Positions 46,972 to 56,137 of a stretch of 64,000 nt of DNA are shown piece after piece. This DNA comes from Verrucomicrobia bacterium Tous-C9LFEB (lineage in GTDB: Bacteria > Verrucomicrobiota > Verrucomicrobiia > Methylacidiphilales > UBA1321). Positions within the stretch are counted from its first letter, which is position 1; every line of letters starts with the position of its first letter. The position numbers and the translations under genes were made by a program. The notes under the pieces were generated by a model. The model searched no databases. It saw nothing but the letters and a program-made list of their open reading frames with translations, and was not told the origin of the DNA. The stretch spans positions 372,001 to 436,000 of the forward strand of contig NEUU01000001.1 in NCBI GenBank assembly GCA_002304345.1, given 5' to 3'.

Positions 46972-47754
46972 ATGAACGACAAGTTGGCGGAAATCATCGC
47001 TTCGAAAGAAGCCGAATGGAAACGGCTCGAGCCGCTCGTAGCCCAGCTCAAGAAAACCGCGCTGGCCCGCACCGATTTTCGCGGCTTCCGTTCCGCCATC
47101 AACCGCGGCGAAGAAGTCGGCCTCATCGCTGAAGTCAAAAAAGCCTCGCCCTCCGTCGGCGTCATCGCGCCCAACTTCAATCCGATCGCGCAGGCCCGCG
47201 AATACGCCCGTGGCGGCGCGCATGCGCTCAGCGTCCTCACCGACGAAAAGTATTTCCAGGGGAAACTCTCCTACCTCGAAGACATCCGCCTGCAGGTCGA
47301 TCTCCCGCTTCTGCGCAAGGACTTCATCGTCCACGAATACCAGATCTACGAGAGCTCCGTCGCCGGGGCCGATGCCATTCTTCTCATTGTCGCCGCGTTT
47401 GAAAAAGACGAACCGCTCCAACACCTCTTCGACATCGCGCAGAGCTGTCACCTCGATGTTCTCGTCGAAGTGCACAACCTCCGCGAGATGGACCGCGCGC
47501 TTGATCTCGGCGCCGACATCATCGGCATCAACAACCGCAATTTGAAAACCTTCCAGGTCGATCTCAAGACCACCGAAGAACTCGCTGAGGAAATTCCCGG
47601 CGATTGCGTGGCCGTCAGCGAAAGCGGCATCAAGACAGAAGCCGACGTCCGCTACGTCCGCGAGCAGGGGATCAACGCCATTCTCGTCGGCGAAACCCTC
47701 ATGCGCTCCGACAATATCCCCGCCACCATCGCCGAGCTCTTACTCAAAGAGTAA
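46972..47754 (+). CDS. trpC: Indole-3-glycerol phosphate synthase
   Basis: A 260-residue TIM-barrel enzyme with the IGPS landmarks IAEVKKASPSVGVI (substrate-binding Lys), LLRKDFIVHEYQIYES, and the C-terminal VSESGIKTEADVRYV. It makes indole-3-glycerol phosphate in tryptophan synthesis. The usual downstream trpF is 3.3 kb away, beyond a repeat region and a chemotaxis receptor gene. Confidence 0.94.
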   Translation: MNDKLAEIIASKEAEWKRLEPLVAQLKKTALARTDFRGFRSAINRGEEVGLIAEVKKASPSVGVIAPNFNPIAQAREYARGGAHALSVLTDEKYFQGKLSYLEDIRLQVDLPLLRKDFIVHEYQIYESSVAGADAILLIVAAFEKDEPLQHLFDIAQSCHLDVLVEVHNLREMDRALDLGADIIGINNRNLKTFQVDLKTTEELAEEIPGDCVAVSESGIKTEADVRYVREQGINAILVGETLMRSDNIPATIAELLLKE

Positions 47755-47838
47755 ATCCGCTCCACCTACGGAGAACAGCGTTTCCTCGAGATGAGTGCGG
47801 ATTTCAAGTTGATTGTCGCATCGTAAACCATCTCACGC

Positions 47839-48140
47839 GATCCTTCGACAAGCTCAGGATGACCAGCGTGACGCTGGACCCAGTATGACGCATCTGGCGT
47901 CAACCGTATTGGATGCAACGTCACGTTGCTCGACAAGCTCAGGATGACCAGCGTGACGCTGGACCCAGTATGATGCATCTGGCGTCAACCGTATTGGATG
48001 CAACGTCACGTTGCTCGACAACCTCAGGATGACGTGGAATGAAAGTAATGTCTGCGATAACTTTCCGCTCTCACTAGAACTCCTCGCCACCATTTGAGAT
48101 TACTACCTCAAACCCGTCATCCTGAGCTTGTCGAAGGATC
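47839..48140. repeat. Tandem 85-bp repeat and dispersed repeats downstream of trpC
   Basis: Two 85-bp units start at 47845 and 47930 (TCGACAAGCTCAGGATGACC onward) with only a base or two of difference, and a third begins at 48015 but stops after about 20 bp. The unit starts with the inverse of the repeat at 39084. A further forward copy lies at 48116-48140. The repeats contain short inverted pieces (AGCGTGACGCT). No gene is evident in 47755-48596. Confidence 0.8.
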
Positions 48141-48263
48141 GGCTGGGAAGCTTCCTGACTCGTCAAATACGACACCTTGCGAATCAGTGGCGTCTCATTT
48201 TCCGCGACAGCAATCCCCCCAGCCCCGGACGATTTCTTCCGGTACAAAAGTAAATGCGCTCAC

Positions 48264-48286
48264 GTCCCATCGCGGGACTTTTTTTT
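48264..48286 (+). terminator. Rho-independent terminator
   Basis: Stem GTCCC (48264-48268) and GGGAC (48274-48278) with a 5-nt loop, followed by eight T residues (48279-48286). The nearest upstream plus-strand gene is trpC, about 500 bp away, so it may end a long trpC trailer or a small RNA starting within the repeats. Confidence 0.7.
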
Positions 48287-48354
48287 GAATCGGTAGTTTG
48301 ACCTCACCGAGGTGATCCCCCTTCTTTTGGAGGTAAGCACTTCTTAATGCCTGC

Positions 48355-48554
48355 ATTAGATTTTAATCACACGTATTAATCTAATTATGAAAAATATTTA
48401 TAACTTAAAATTACGACCGATATGGCTCTTTAGATAAAACGGATAGATTAAATCTCAACAAATATTGCGACTTAAAGAAAGGAGGAAATACTTCAGCCAG
48501 AAGGTGTAAGGGACTAAAAAGCGACATGAAAATCCCCCCGGATTATCCATCGCT
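48355..48554 (+). promoter_or_regulatory. AT-rich, structured leader of the chemotaxis receptor gene
   Basis: An AT-rich inverted repeat (ATTAGATT at 48355-48362, AATCTAAT at 48378-48385) is followed by an AT-rich tract and then by a strong hairpin at 48520-48554 (AGCGACATG to CATCGCT, apical AATCC CCCC GGATT). This looks like a promoter and 5' leader. A GGAGG at 48481 has no open frame behind it that I can support. Confidence 0.45.
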
Positions 48555-48596
48555 AAAGCTGTACGATTCAACAATTACTTAACAAAGGAATGAACC

Positions 48597-50321
48597 ATGA
48601 AAGTTTGGACTATCGGAAAACGAATGACCGTAAATGCGTGCCTGTTGTGCCTGATGATGTTAATACTTGCCGGAGTTTCCATCTACTCACTAATGGAAAT
48701 TGATGTTACCAAGACCCTTGTCGTAAAGAACTTCATCCCATGCTTGAGCGAATCCGCCAATCTCAACAGCGGCACACGCAAAATCATGGTACTGCTTGGC
48801 CGCATGGGCGACGCCAAGACTCCGGAAAAGCGCAAGCAGATCGAGGACCGCGTCAACCAGATCTCCGCGGAAAATACGGAAGCCTTCAAGCGCTATGAAG
48901 CCGCCGTCATCTCCCAGGCCAATCGCGATCTCATCGCCGAGGCCAAGCAAAAGCGGGAAGTCTACAGCCGCCTCAGAAAGCAATACGGCGCTCTGCTGGA
49001 AACCAACACGGCGGAAGCGGAAAAACTTTTCGAGGGCGAACTCGAAGCCGCCTATGACGCCTACATCAAAGTCGTCGACAACATGCTGGCCTTCAATCTC
49101 AAGCGCTCGAATGAAAAAGGCGTCTATCTTGACACCCTTGTGCGACAGACCATGTGGATATTGTCGCTGGTCTCGATCGTGGGCGTTGCCGCGGGCGTGA
49201 TCGGCTCGGTCATCAGCATCCGCAATGTAAACTCCGCCCTCAAGCGCATCTCCGACGTGATCGGCAACAACTCCGAGCAGGTCGCCTCCGCGGCGGGCCA
49301 GGTCTCCGCCTCCAGCCAGCAACTCGCTCAAGGCGCGAGTGAATCGGCGGCTTCCATCGAGGAAACGTCGTCCTCCATGGAAGAGATGGCCAGCATCGTG
49401 CAGGCCAATTCCAACAGCGCGCAGGATTCGAAGACTCTCGCCAGCGCCACCCGCCAGACGACTTCCGAGAATGTCGACCGGGTTCGCGAATTGAAGTCCT
49501 CGGTCAACGAAGCGCAGTCCTCCTCGAAACAACTCACCGAAGCGATGGAAGCCATCAAGACCTCCAGCGATTCGATTTCAAAGATCATCAAGACCATCGA
49601 CGAGATCGCCTTCCAGACGAACATCCTCGCGCTCAACGCCGCCGTCGAGGCCGCCCGCGCCGGGGAAGCCGGCATGGGATTCGCCGTGGTCGCGGACGAA
49701 GTGCGCAACCTCGCCAAACGCAGCGCCGACGCCGCCAAGGAAACCGCCTCCATCATCGAAGACTCGATCCACAAGGGCGAAACCGGCGTGCGCATCAATG
49801 AGGAGGTCGTCAAGAAACTCTCCGACATCGACTCGAAATCGCATCAGGTCGACTCGGGACTGCAGGAAATCCTCGACAAGGTGGGCCGAGTCGACGAAGC
49901 CATCGGGCAAATTGCCACCGCTTCCAAGGAACAATCCCAAGGCATCGGGCAGGTGAACACCGCGCTCACGCAAATGGACAAGGTCACCCAGTCCAACGCC
50001 GCCAGCGCAGAAGAAACCGCCAGCGCTTCGGAGGAACTCAACGCCCAGGCCGAGGAACTCAAGGCCGCCGTGGAAGAACTCCTCCTGCTCGTGGAAGGGC
50101 ACCACGCCGCCGCCCAGCACACCGCCCGCCCGCGGACTTCGACGCCGAAGACCAAGACGCTGTCCGTGCCTGCCACCCCGCGCCCTGCGGCTCCAGCCCT
50201 TCGCACGGCCACCCCGGCGCGAAGCTCCACCCCGGCACCCGCCACGTCTGTTCCAGTCGCCACAGAAACCGGCACGCGCAACGTCATTCCCATGGAAGAA
50301 GGCTTCACGGACATGAACTAG
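48597..50321 (+). CDS. Methyl-accepting chemotaxis protein
   Basis: A 574-residue receptor: transmembrane segment 1 (about 13-33), a roughly 150-residue helical periplasmic domain of the four-helix-bundle type, transmembrane segment 2 (about 185-207), and a cytoplasmic signalling domain with the hairpin tip [23 protein letters not shown]. An obvious HAMP domain is missing; only about 25 residues separate the membrane from the helical bundle. The C-terminus carries a Pro/Thr/Ala-rich tail of about 60 residues without a clear CheR-binding pentapeptide. GGAATGAACC precedes the ATG. It sits between trpC and trpF with no other chemotaxis gene nearby. Confidence 0.92.
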   Translation: MKVWTIGKRMTVNACLLCLMMLILAGVSIYSLMEIDVTKTLVVKNFIPCLSESANLNSGTRKIMVLLGRMGDAKTPEKRKQIEDRVNQISAENTEAFKRYEAAVISQANRDLIAEAKQKREVYSRLRKQYGALLETNTAEAEKLFEGELEAAYDAYIKVVDNMLAFNLKRSNEKGVYLDTLVRQTMWILSLVSIVGVAAGVIGSVISIRNVNSALKRISDVIGNNSEQVASAAGQVSASSQQLAQGASESAASIEETSSSMEEMASIVQANSNSAQDSKTLASATRQTTSENVDRVRELKSSVNEAQSSSKQLTEAMEAIKTSSDSISKIIKTIDEIAFQTNILALNAAVEAARAGEAGMGFAVVADEVRNLAKRSADAAKETASIIEDSIHKGETGVRINEEVVKKLSDIDSKSHQVDSGLQEILDKVGRVDEAIGQIATASKEQSQGIGQVNTALTQMDKVTQSNAASAEETASASEELNAQAEELKAAVEELLLLVEGHHAAAQHTARPRTSTPKTKTLSVPATPRPAAPALRTATPARSSTPAPATSVPVATETGTRNVIPMEEGFTDMN

Positions 50322-50414
50322 CCGCGAACGAATTGCAGTGGTCCATAAACACGCGGGGTCTGTAAAGGCCAGACCCCGCGTTGCATTTAGCATTTTAAAG
50401 TATTGCGCACAGAG

Positions 50415-50721
50415 GCCTGTCTTCTTTGTAGGGCGCGATTGCATCGCGCCGTAGTACGCCTCGTCGCGCTTCCGTCATCCCGAGCGCAGTCGAGGGATCG
50501 GGCAAAGGGGCGGAGACGAATGACACTCAGCGAGTCGGAGAGTACCTTCACTGAGGATAATCTGGAGTGCGGGAGCTTGCTCCCGCTTTGTCGTAAGGCG
50601 GCTTGCCGCCGTCGAGATCGTGGATCAGATAAAAGGCAAAGCGGCGGCAAGCCGCCGCACTCCAAATCGTCGATCACCTCATAAGCCTGTCTGCTTTGTA
50701 GGGCGCGATTGCATCGCGCCG
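50415..50721. repeat. Cluster of dispersed palindromic repeats
   Basis: A 37-bp unit containing GGGCGCGATTGCATCGCGCC occurs at 50415-50451 and 50685-50721 with one mismatch. Between them are a GTCATCCCGAGCGCAGTCGA repeat (from 50474) and an inverted pair built on GGAGTGCGG and GGCTTGCCGCC (about 50566-50594 and 50636-50664). The 745-bp gap 50322-51066 shows no convincing gene. Confidence 0.75.
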
Positions 50722-51066
50722 CGGCGACATCTACCGAAGACCACCCAAACATCGGCTTCTGTTTTTTCTTCCTCTCTGCGTCTTCGCGATCTTTGCGAGA
50801 AAATGGTACCCGACCGCAAAAATGTCGCACACGTAGCTCACGCAGCACACCTAAGCCTAACGATCGGCCCGCATCCGGTGTAGGATTGCGTCATGGCCGC
50901 GCTCCGTTTCGCACTCGCTCCCGACTTGAGAGGGGAAGGGGACCAAGGAATCACTGGTGACGTTCGGAGCGGTTGGGAGCTCGAGTTTCTCTTTTTTTCC
51001 GGCGAGCCTTCCGACCGCCTTTTATCTTTTCCCGTTACCCCTTTTGTGATAGGTTCTTACTTCACC

Positions 51067-51681
51067 ATGATCCGCGTCAAAATCTGTGGAATTACCAACG
51101 AAGCCGACGCTTTCGCCGCCATTGAAGCGGGCGCCGACGCGCTCGGATTTGTGCTCTACCCCAAGAGCCCGCGCTACATCACGCCCGCCGCCGCCGGTCG
51201 CATCGTGCGGCAGTTGCCACCCTTCATCCAATCGGTGGCCGTCACGGTCAACGCCACGCCCCCCGAAGTCCGCGACATCGAAACCGTCGCCACGTTCGAC
51301 ATCTGGCAATTGCACGGCGACGAATTACCCGACCGCTGCCGCGCGCTTTATCCGCGACGACTCATCAAGGCGCTTTCCCCGCAATCCAACACCTTTCATC
51401 ACGTGTCGGAATACAACGTCATGGCCTTTTTGCTCGATACGCCATCCACGAGTTACGGCGGTACCGGCAAGACCTTCGATTGGAAACTCGCCGTCACGTT
51501 CAAGCAAAGCACGGCCAAGCCGCTCATTCTCTCCGGCGGACTGACTCCTGAAAATGTTGCAGAAGCCATCCGGACGGTGCAGCCTTACGCCGTCGATGTG
51601 TCGAGTGGCGTGGAAGCGGAGCCCGGCAAAAAAGATCATCGTAAAGTGAAAGAATTTATACGCGTATGCAAAAGCAGTTAG
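51067..51681 (+). CDS. trpF: Phosphoribosylanthranilate isomerase
   Basis: A 204-residue TIM-barrel protein starting [15 protein letters not shown], with the catalytic Cys in KICG and the [11 protein letters not shown] phosphate site. The start at 51067 gives the exact family N-terminus, although the frame is open 174 bp further upstream. It overlaps trpB by 16 bp. trpA is not found downstream. Confidence 0.94.
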   Translation: MIRVKICGITNEADAFAAIEAGADALGFVLYPKSPRYITPAAAGRIVRQLPPFIQSVAVTVNATPPEVRDIETVATFDIWQLHGDELPDRCRALYPRRLIKALSPQSNTFHHVSEYNVMAFLLDTPSTSYGGTGKTFDWKLAVTFKQSTAKPLILSGGLTPENVAEAIRTVQPYAVDVSSGVEAEPGKKDHRKVKEFIRVCKSS

Positions 51682-52877
51682 CCAGCGTCCCTGACGCTAC
51701 CGGCCACTTCGGCCAATTCGGCGGAATGTTCGTGCCGGAAACCCTCTTCGCCCCACTCGAGGAGCTCACGAAGGAATATCAAAAGGCCAGCGCCGATCCC
51801 ACCTTTCTGCAGGAACTGCAAGGACTCATGCGCGATTTCGTCGGTCGTCCGTCGCCGCTCTACTACGCGGAACGGCTCACGCAACATCTCGGCGGTGCCA
51901 AGATCTATCTCAAGCGCGAAGATCTCAACCACACCGGCGCGCACAAGATCAATAACGCGCTCGCCCAAGCCTTGCTCGCCCGCCGCATGGGCAAGAAACG
52001 GCTCATCGCGGAAACCGGTGCCGGTCAGCACGGCGTGGCCACCGCCACCGTCGCGGCCCGCTTCGGACTCGAATGCGTCATCTACATGGGCGCGGAAGAC
52101 ATGCGCCGTCAGGAACTCAACGTCATCCGCATGCGCATCCTCGGCGCGACCGTGGTCGGCGTTCATGCCGGACAGAAGACGCTCAAGGAAGCGGTCAACG
52201 AAGCGATGCGCGATTGGGTGACCAATGTGCGCACCACCCACTACGTCCTCGGCACGGCTTACGGCGCGCATCCGTACCCGGCCATGGTGCGCGATTTCCA
52301 ACGCATCATCGGCGATGAAGCCCGCGAACAGATTCTCAAAGCCGAAGGCCGCTTGCCCGACGCGCTCGTCGCTTGCGTGGGCGGTGGCAGCAATGCCATC
52401 GGCCTCTTCTATCCGTTCCTGAACGACGAAAAGGTCCGCATGATCGGCATCGAAGCGGGCGGCGAGGGGATTACCCCCGGTCGCCACGCCGCGCGATTCC
52501 AGGGCGGCAGCATCGGTGTCTTGCAAGGCGCGCAGACTTATATTCTGCAGGACGCGAATGGTCAGGTCGAACTGACCCATTCCGTTTCCGCTGGTCTCGA
52601 CTACGCTGCCGTCGGCCCGGAGCATGCCTACCTGCGCGAGATTGGCCGCGCCGAATACGATTTCGCCACCGACAAGGAAGCCTTGGAAGCGTTCCAACTC
52701 CTCAGCCGTCTCGAGGGAATCATTCCCGCGCTCGAGAGTTCGCATGCCGTCGCCCACACGATCAAGCTCGCTCCGACTCTGAAGAAGGATCAATTGATCA
52801 TCACCAACCTCTCCGGCCGCGGCGACAAGGATGTCTACGAAGTCGCCCGCATCCTCGGACTCAGCGGCAAGGCGTAA
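51666..52877 (+). CDS. trpB: Tryptophan synthase beta chain
   Basis: A 403-residue PLP enzyme with the Lys of the Schiff base in [27 protein letters not shown], and the phosphate-binding [12 protein letters not shown]. It condenses indole with serine. It overlaps trpF by 16 bp. No trpA follows; the next gene is yicC. Confidence 0.96.
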   Translation: MQKQLASVPDATGHFGQFGGMFVPETLFAPLEELTKEYQKASADPTFLQELQGLMRDFVGRPSPLYYAERLTQHLGGAKIYLKREDLNHTGAHKINNALAQALLARRMGKKRLIAETGAGQHGVATATVAARFGLECVIYMGAEDMRRQELNVIRMRILGATVVGVHAGQKTLKEAVNEAMRDWVTNVRTTHYVLGTAYGAHPYPAMVRDFQRIIGDEAREQILKAEGRLPDALVACVGGGSNAIGLFYPFLNDEKVRMIGIEAGGEGITPGRHAARFQGGSIGVLQGAQTYILQDANGQVELTHSVSAGLDYAAVGPEHAYLREIGRAEYDFATDKEALEAFQLLSRLEGIIPALESSHAVAHTIKLAPTLKKDQLIITNLSGRGDKDVYEVARILGLSGKA

Positions 52878-53039
52878 AAAGGAGATTGGATACGGGAGAC
52901 CGGGAAAGTGAGCGCGAACGATTTACTCGTGAGCGTCCGAAAGCTTTTTCCCCCTCTGAAAACTGAAAACCTCGAACTGAAAACTTTCGTCGCTTTACAA
53001 ACTTAGAACCTAGAACTTAGCACCTCGTACTTTCCCCCC

Positions 53040-53927
53040 ATGAGAAGCATGACTGGCTACGGCCGCGGCAAAGTCACCTTTGCCGGACAATCCATCACCG
53101 TGGAAATCAGCAGCGTCAATCGCAAGCAAAGCGAGATCGCGCTCACGCTTCCACGTTCACTCGGCGAAATCGAACCGCGACTGCGCGATGAAATCAATGC
53201 GCGCATCTCGCGCGGACGTCTCACCGTTGCCGTCGTTCTTCACGAGGCCGGTAATCGCGCGCAAATGGGCTCAGGATCGACGATCAACCTCGCGGCGGCG
53301 AAGGACTACCATTCGCAATTGCAACGTCTCTGCCGTCATCTCAAGCTCAGCGACTCCATTTCCGTCGAAACCATTCTGCGCGGTCCGGGTGTTCTCGGTG
53401 AAGCCGTGCGCACCGAAGTCGATCCGGAAGTCATCTGGCCCGGCCTGCAAAAAGCCTTGCGTCAATCGCTCGACAATCTGCTCGCGATGCGCCGCAAGGA
53501 AGGCGCGGCGTTGGCAAAAGATCTCAAGAAGCGCATCAAGTTCATTCGCACCGCGGCTCAAACCATCGCAAAGCAGGCCCCTCTGGTCATGGAACGGCAC
53601 CGCGCCGCGCTCTTTGAACGCGCCCGCAACGCCGACGTGGAGATCGCGCCGACGGACGAACGGTTGATGAAGGAGATCGTGTTTTTCGCGGATCGTTCCG
53701 ACATCACCGAGGAACTCACCCGCTTCCGCAGCCATCTCGACCAGGTGGAATCGCTCCTCGACAAGGATGAAGCCATCGGCCGCACGCTCGACTTCATCAT
53801 CCAGGAACTCAACCGCGAAGTGAACACCATCGGCAGCAAGGCCAACGACCTCCTCATCTCGCAAGCGGTCGTCAGCTTGAAAACAGAGTTGGAAAAAATC
53901 CGCGAACAGGTCCAGAATATCGAATGA
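53040..53927 (+). CDS. yicC: YicC family protein (predicted endoribonuclease)
   Basis: A 295-residue protein with the YicC N-terminal start MRSMTGYGRGKVTFAG and the C-terminal DUF1732 block LDFIIQELNREVNTIGSKANDL. In other bacteria members are endoribonucleases. Its stop overlaps the gmk start by ATGA, the common yicC-gmk arrangement. Confidence 0.9.
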   Translation: MRSMTGYGRGKVTFAGQSITVEISSVNRKQSEIALTLPRSLGEIEPRLRDEINARISRGRLTVAVVLHEAGNRAQMGSGSTINLAAAKDYHSQLQRLCRHLKLSDSISVETILRGPGVLGEAVRTEVDPEVIWPGLQKALRQSLDNLLAMRRKEGAALAKDLKKRIKFIRTAAQTIAKQAPLVMERHRAALFERARNADVEIAPTDERLMKEIVFFADRSDITEELTRFRSHLDQVESLLDKDEAIGRTLDFIIQELNREVNTIGSKANDLLISQAVVSLKTELEKIREQVQNIE

Positions 53928-54538
53928 CCGCACCCAGCTTCCGCCGCCAAGGCATTCTCTTCGTTATTTCCGCTCCTTCCGGCACCGGAAAAAGTACTCT
54001 CTGCGGTAATCTCCGCGCCACGCCCGACTTCATCTATTCCGTCTCCTGCACCACGCGCTCGCCGCGTCCCGGCGAGATGGACGGCACGGATTACCACTTC
54101 CTGAGCACCGAGCAGTTCGAATCCCGCATCAAGGCGGGCGAAATGCTCGAATACGCCAAGGTGCACCAGAATTACTACGGTACGCTCCTCGCTCCGGTGA
54201 AGAAGGCGCTGGAGGAGGGGACCGACGTGCTGCTCGACATCGACGTGCAAGGCGCTTCGGCCATCCGTTCCTGCGGCGACGCGCTCATCCGCTCGTCCCT
54301 CGTCGACGTCTTCATCATGCCGCCCACCATCGATGAACTCGAGCGCCGCCTGCGCAAGCGCGGCACGGAAAGCGAAGAGCAGATCCGCATGCGCCTCGAT
54401 CGCGGTCGCGAGGAGATGCGCAACTGGCGGCTCTATCGCTACACCATCCTCAGCGGTTCGATGGAAGAAGATTTGACCAAGTTCCGCGCCATCATGCGCG
54501 CCGAACGCTACCTCAGCAGTCGTCTCACCCTCGTTTAA
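53924..54538 (+). CDS. gmk: Guanylate kinase
   Basis: A 204-residue kinase with the P-loop SAPSGTGKST, the GMP-binding SCTTRSPRPGEMDGTDYHFL and DIDVQGASAIR. It phosphorylates GMP to GDP. It overlaps yicC by ATGA and is followed by coaC after 64 bp; rpoZ, often in this gap in other bacteria, is missing. Confidence 0.95.
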   Translation: MTAPSFRRQGILFVISAPSGTGKSTLCGNLRATPDFIYSVSCTTRSPRPGEMDGTDYHFLSTEQFESRIKAGEMLEYAKVHQNYYGTLLAPVKKALEEGTDVLLDIDVQGASAIRSCGDALIRSSLVDVFIMPPTIDELERRLRKRGTESEEQIRMRLDRGREEMRNWRLYRYTILSGSMEEDLTKFRAIMRAERYLSSRLTLV

Positions 54539-54602
54539 TTCTAATCAGGCTGTGAAAAGCTGCCGATAGGCAGTAGGGATTTTCAGAACCGGAATAAAAC
54601 CT

Positions 54603-55208
54603 ATGAGCACGAAGAAAAAAGTCTCACCCGCCAAGGCCGAAGCCACTTCGGCCCGCCGATCACGCGTTGTTCTCGGCGTCACCGCCTCCATTGCGGCTTA
54701 CCGCGCTGCCGACATCGCCAGCATCCTCACGAAGTCCGGCATCGACGTCGACGTCGTCCTCACGAGGGAAGCCCGCAAGTTCGTCACGCCGCTCACCTTC
54801 GCCGCCATCACGCACCGCACCGTCGCGATTGATGACGATGAAGGCACGCTCGGCGGCAAGCCCTCCCATCTCAATCTCTCCGACGACGCCGACCTCGTTG
54901 TCATCGCTCCCGCGACGGCCAACATCATCGCGGAATACGCGCACGGACTCGCTCCCGAGGTGCTGACGAGTGTGTTGATCGCCACGCTCGCGCCCGTTTT
55001 GATCGCGCCCGCCATGAACGGAAAGATGTGGGAACACCCCGCGACGAAAGCGAATGTGGAGCTTTTGAAGTCTCGCGGCGTGGAATTCATCGGACCGGAG
55101 CGCGGATTGCTCGCTTGCGGTTATGAAGGCATCGGAAGGCTCTGGCCCGTCATCGGAATCGCGGAGCGCATCATCGAGAAATTACGCGATTCTCGAGGGA
55201 AAAACTGA
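54603..55208 (+). CDS. coaC: Phosphopantothenoylcysteine decarboxylase (stand-alone flavoprotein)
   Basis: A 201-residue flavoprotein with VVLGVTASIAAYRAADIA, the substrate-binding PAMNGKMWEHPA motif and the GLLACGYEGIGRL segment with the active-site Cys. It decarboxylates phosphopantothenoylcysteine in coenzyme A synthesis. Most bacteria fuse it to the synthetase (CoaB); here the protein ends after the decarboxylase half and no CoaB half follows. Confidence 0.88.
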   Translation: MSTKKKVSPAKAEATSARRSRVVLGVTASIAAYRAADIASILTKSGIDVDVVLTREARKFVTPLTFAAITHRTVAIDDDEGTLGGKPSHLNLSDDADLVVIAPATANIIAEYAHGLAPEVLTSVLIATLAPVLIAPAMNGKMWEHPATKANVELLKSRGVEFIGPERGLLACGYEGIGRLWPVIGIAERIIEKLRDSRGKN

Positions 55209-55418
55209 TTTTTTGAATCGCGTTTTCACAAATATTTTTTCGCAAAAATCAATTCATCACGCGTTTGTTGAGATGATGCGTCACGAAAAAAAATGCAATA
55301 AAATTAAAATTATGTTTGACGCGATGCGTAGAAAAAAGTTATTCACATCACCAGTGATTACTATTAATTCATCACTTCCCAAAAGAAATGAGGGATTTTC
55401 CAAAGGGGGTGAGTTCAC

Positions 55419-55508
55419 ATGGCAGTAAAGAAAAAAGTCGCCAAGAAGGCCGTCAAGAAAGTTGTCAAGAAGGCCGCCCCTAAAAAGAAGGCCGCGAAGA
55501 AGAAATAA
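55419..55508 (+). CDS. 29-residue Lys/Ala-rich histone H1-like peptide
   Basis: ATG at 55419 opens a frame of 29 codons, MAVKKKVAKKAVKK followed by VVKKAAPKKKAAKKK, ending in TAA at 55506-55508. An in-frame TGA at 55410-55412 bounds the start. AGGGGGTGAG lies 7-16 bp upstream, the strongest ribosome-binding site noticed in this window. A rho-independent terminator follows at 55522-55555. About 16 of 29 residues are Lys and the rest Ala, Val and one Pro, like the C-terminal tails of bacterial histone H1/Hc1 proteins, so it may bind DNA or RNA. It is preceded by about 210 bp of AT-rich sequence that could hold its promoter. Confidence 0.75.
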   Translation: MAVKKKVAKKAVKKVVKKAAPKKKAAKKK

Positions 55509-55521
55509 CTTCGTGCTTTAA

Positions 55522-55555
55522 AAAAAGGGAGAAGCCTCCGGGTTTCTCCCTTTTT
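55522..55555 (+). terminator. Rho-independent terminator of the basic peptide gene
   Basis: AAAAAGGGAGAA and TTTCTCCCTTTTT form a strong stem with a 9-nt GC-rich loop, ending in a T-run, 13 bp after the stop codon. Its clear match to one short gene supports that gene being real and independently transcribed. Confidence 0.85.
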
Positions 55556-55617
55556 CTTTTCCCCCAAGCCTTCCCGTTTTCCCTCTCATTTTCACTCATC
55601 ATTCCCTTCGTTGCCCT

Positions 55618-56124
55618 ATGAAAAAGAAATCCGCTTCCGCCCCACGCGTGGGCCTCATCATGGGCAGCACGTCGGACTGGTCGACCCTCTCGATCACCGC
55701 GCAGACGTTGGAAGAGTTCGGCGTTTCCTACGAGAAGCAAGTCGTCTCCGCCCATCGCACGCCGCATAAATTGCGCGACTACGCCTGCTCCGCCGCCGAT
55801 CGCGGACTGCAACTCATCATCGCCGGCGCAGGTGGCGCGGCCCATCTTCCCGGCATGGCCGCCGCTTTCACCACGTTGCCCGTTCTCGGAATTCCGGTGG
55901 AAAGCAAAGCGCTCAAGGGACTCGACTCCTTACTTTCCATCGCGCAGATGCCCGGCGGCATTCCCGTTGGCTGTCTCGCCATCGGCACACCCGGCGCGAA
56001 GAACGCCGCGTTGCTCGCGATCTCCATCCTCGCCTTGCACGACGAGAAGCTCGCCGCAAAGTGGAAGAAGTTCCGCGCCGCTCAGACGAATACGGTATTG
56101 CGCCAGAAACTCCCGAAGGCGTAA
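55618..56124 (+). CDS. purE: N5-carboxyaminoimidazole ribonucleotide mutase
   Basis: A 168-residue protein with the PurE motifs [20 protein letters not shown] (catalytic His) and [13 protein letters not shown]. It acts after PurK in purine synthesis. purK follows 13 bp downstream, the usual pair. Confidence 0.95.
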   Translation: MKKKSASAPRVGLIMGSTSDWSTLSITAQTLEEFGVSYEKQVVSAHRTPHKLRDYACSAADRGLQLIIAGAGGAAHLPGMAAAFTTLPVLGIPVESKALKGLDSLLSIAQMPGGIPVGCLAIGTPGAKNAALLAISILALHDEKLAAKWKKFRAAQTNTVLRQKLPKA

Positions 56125-56137
56125 CGTTCCGGTCGTT

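Noticed and set aside
47845-48035. Possible CRISPR array
   Set aside because: The repeats are contiguous 85-bp tandem units without spacers, and no cas gene is nearby.
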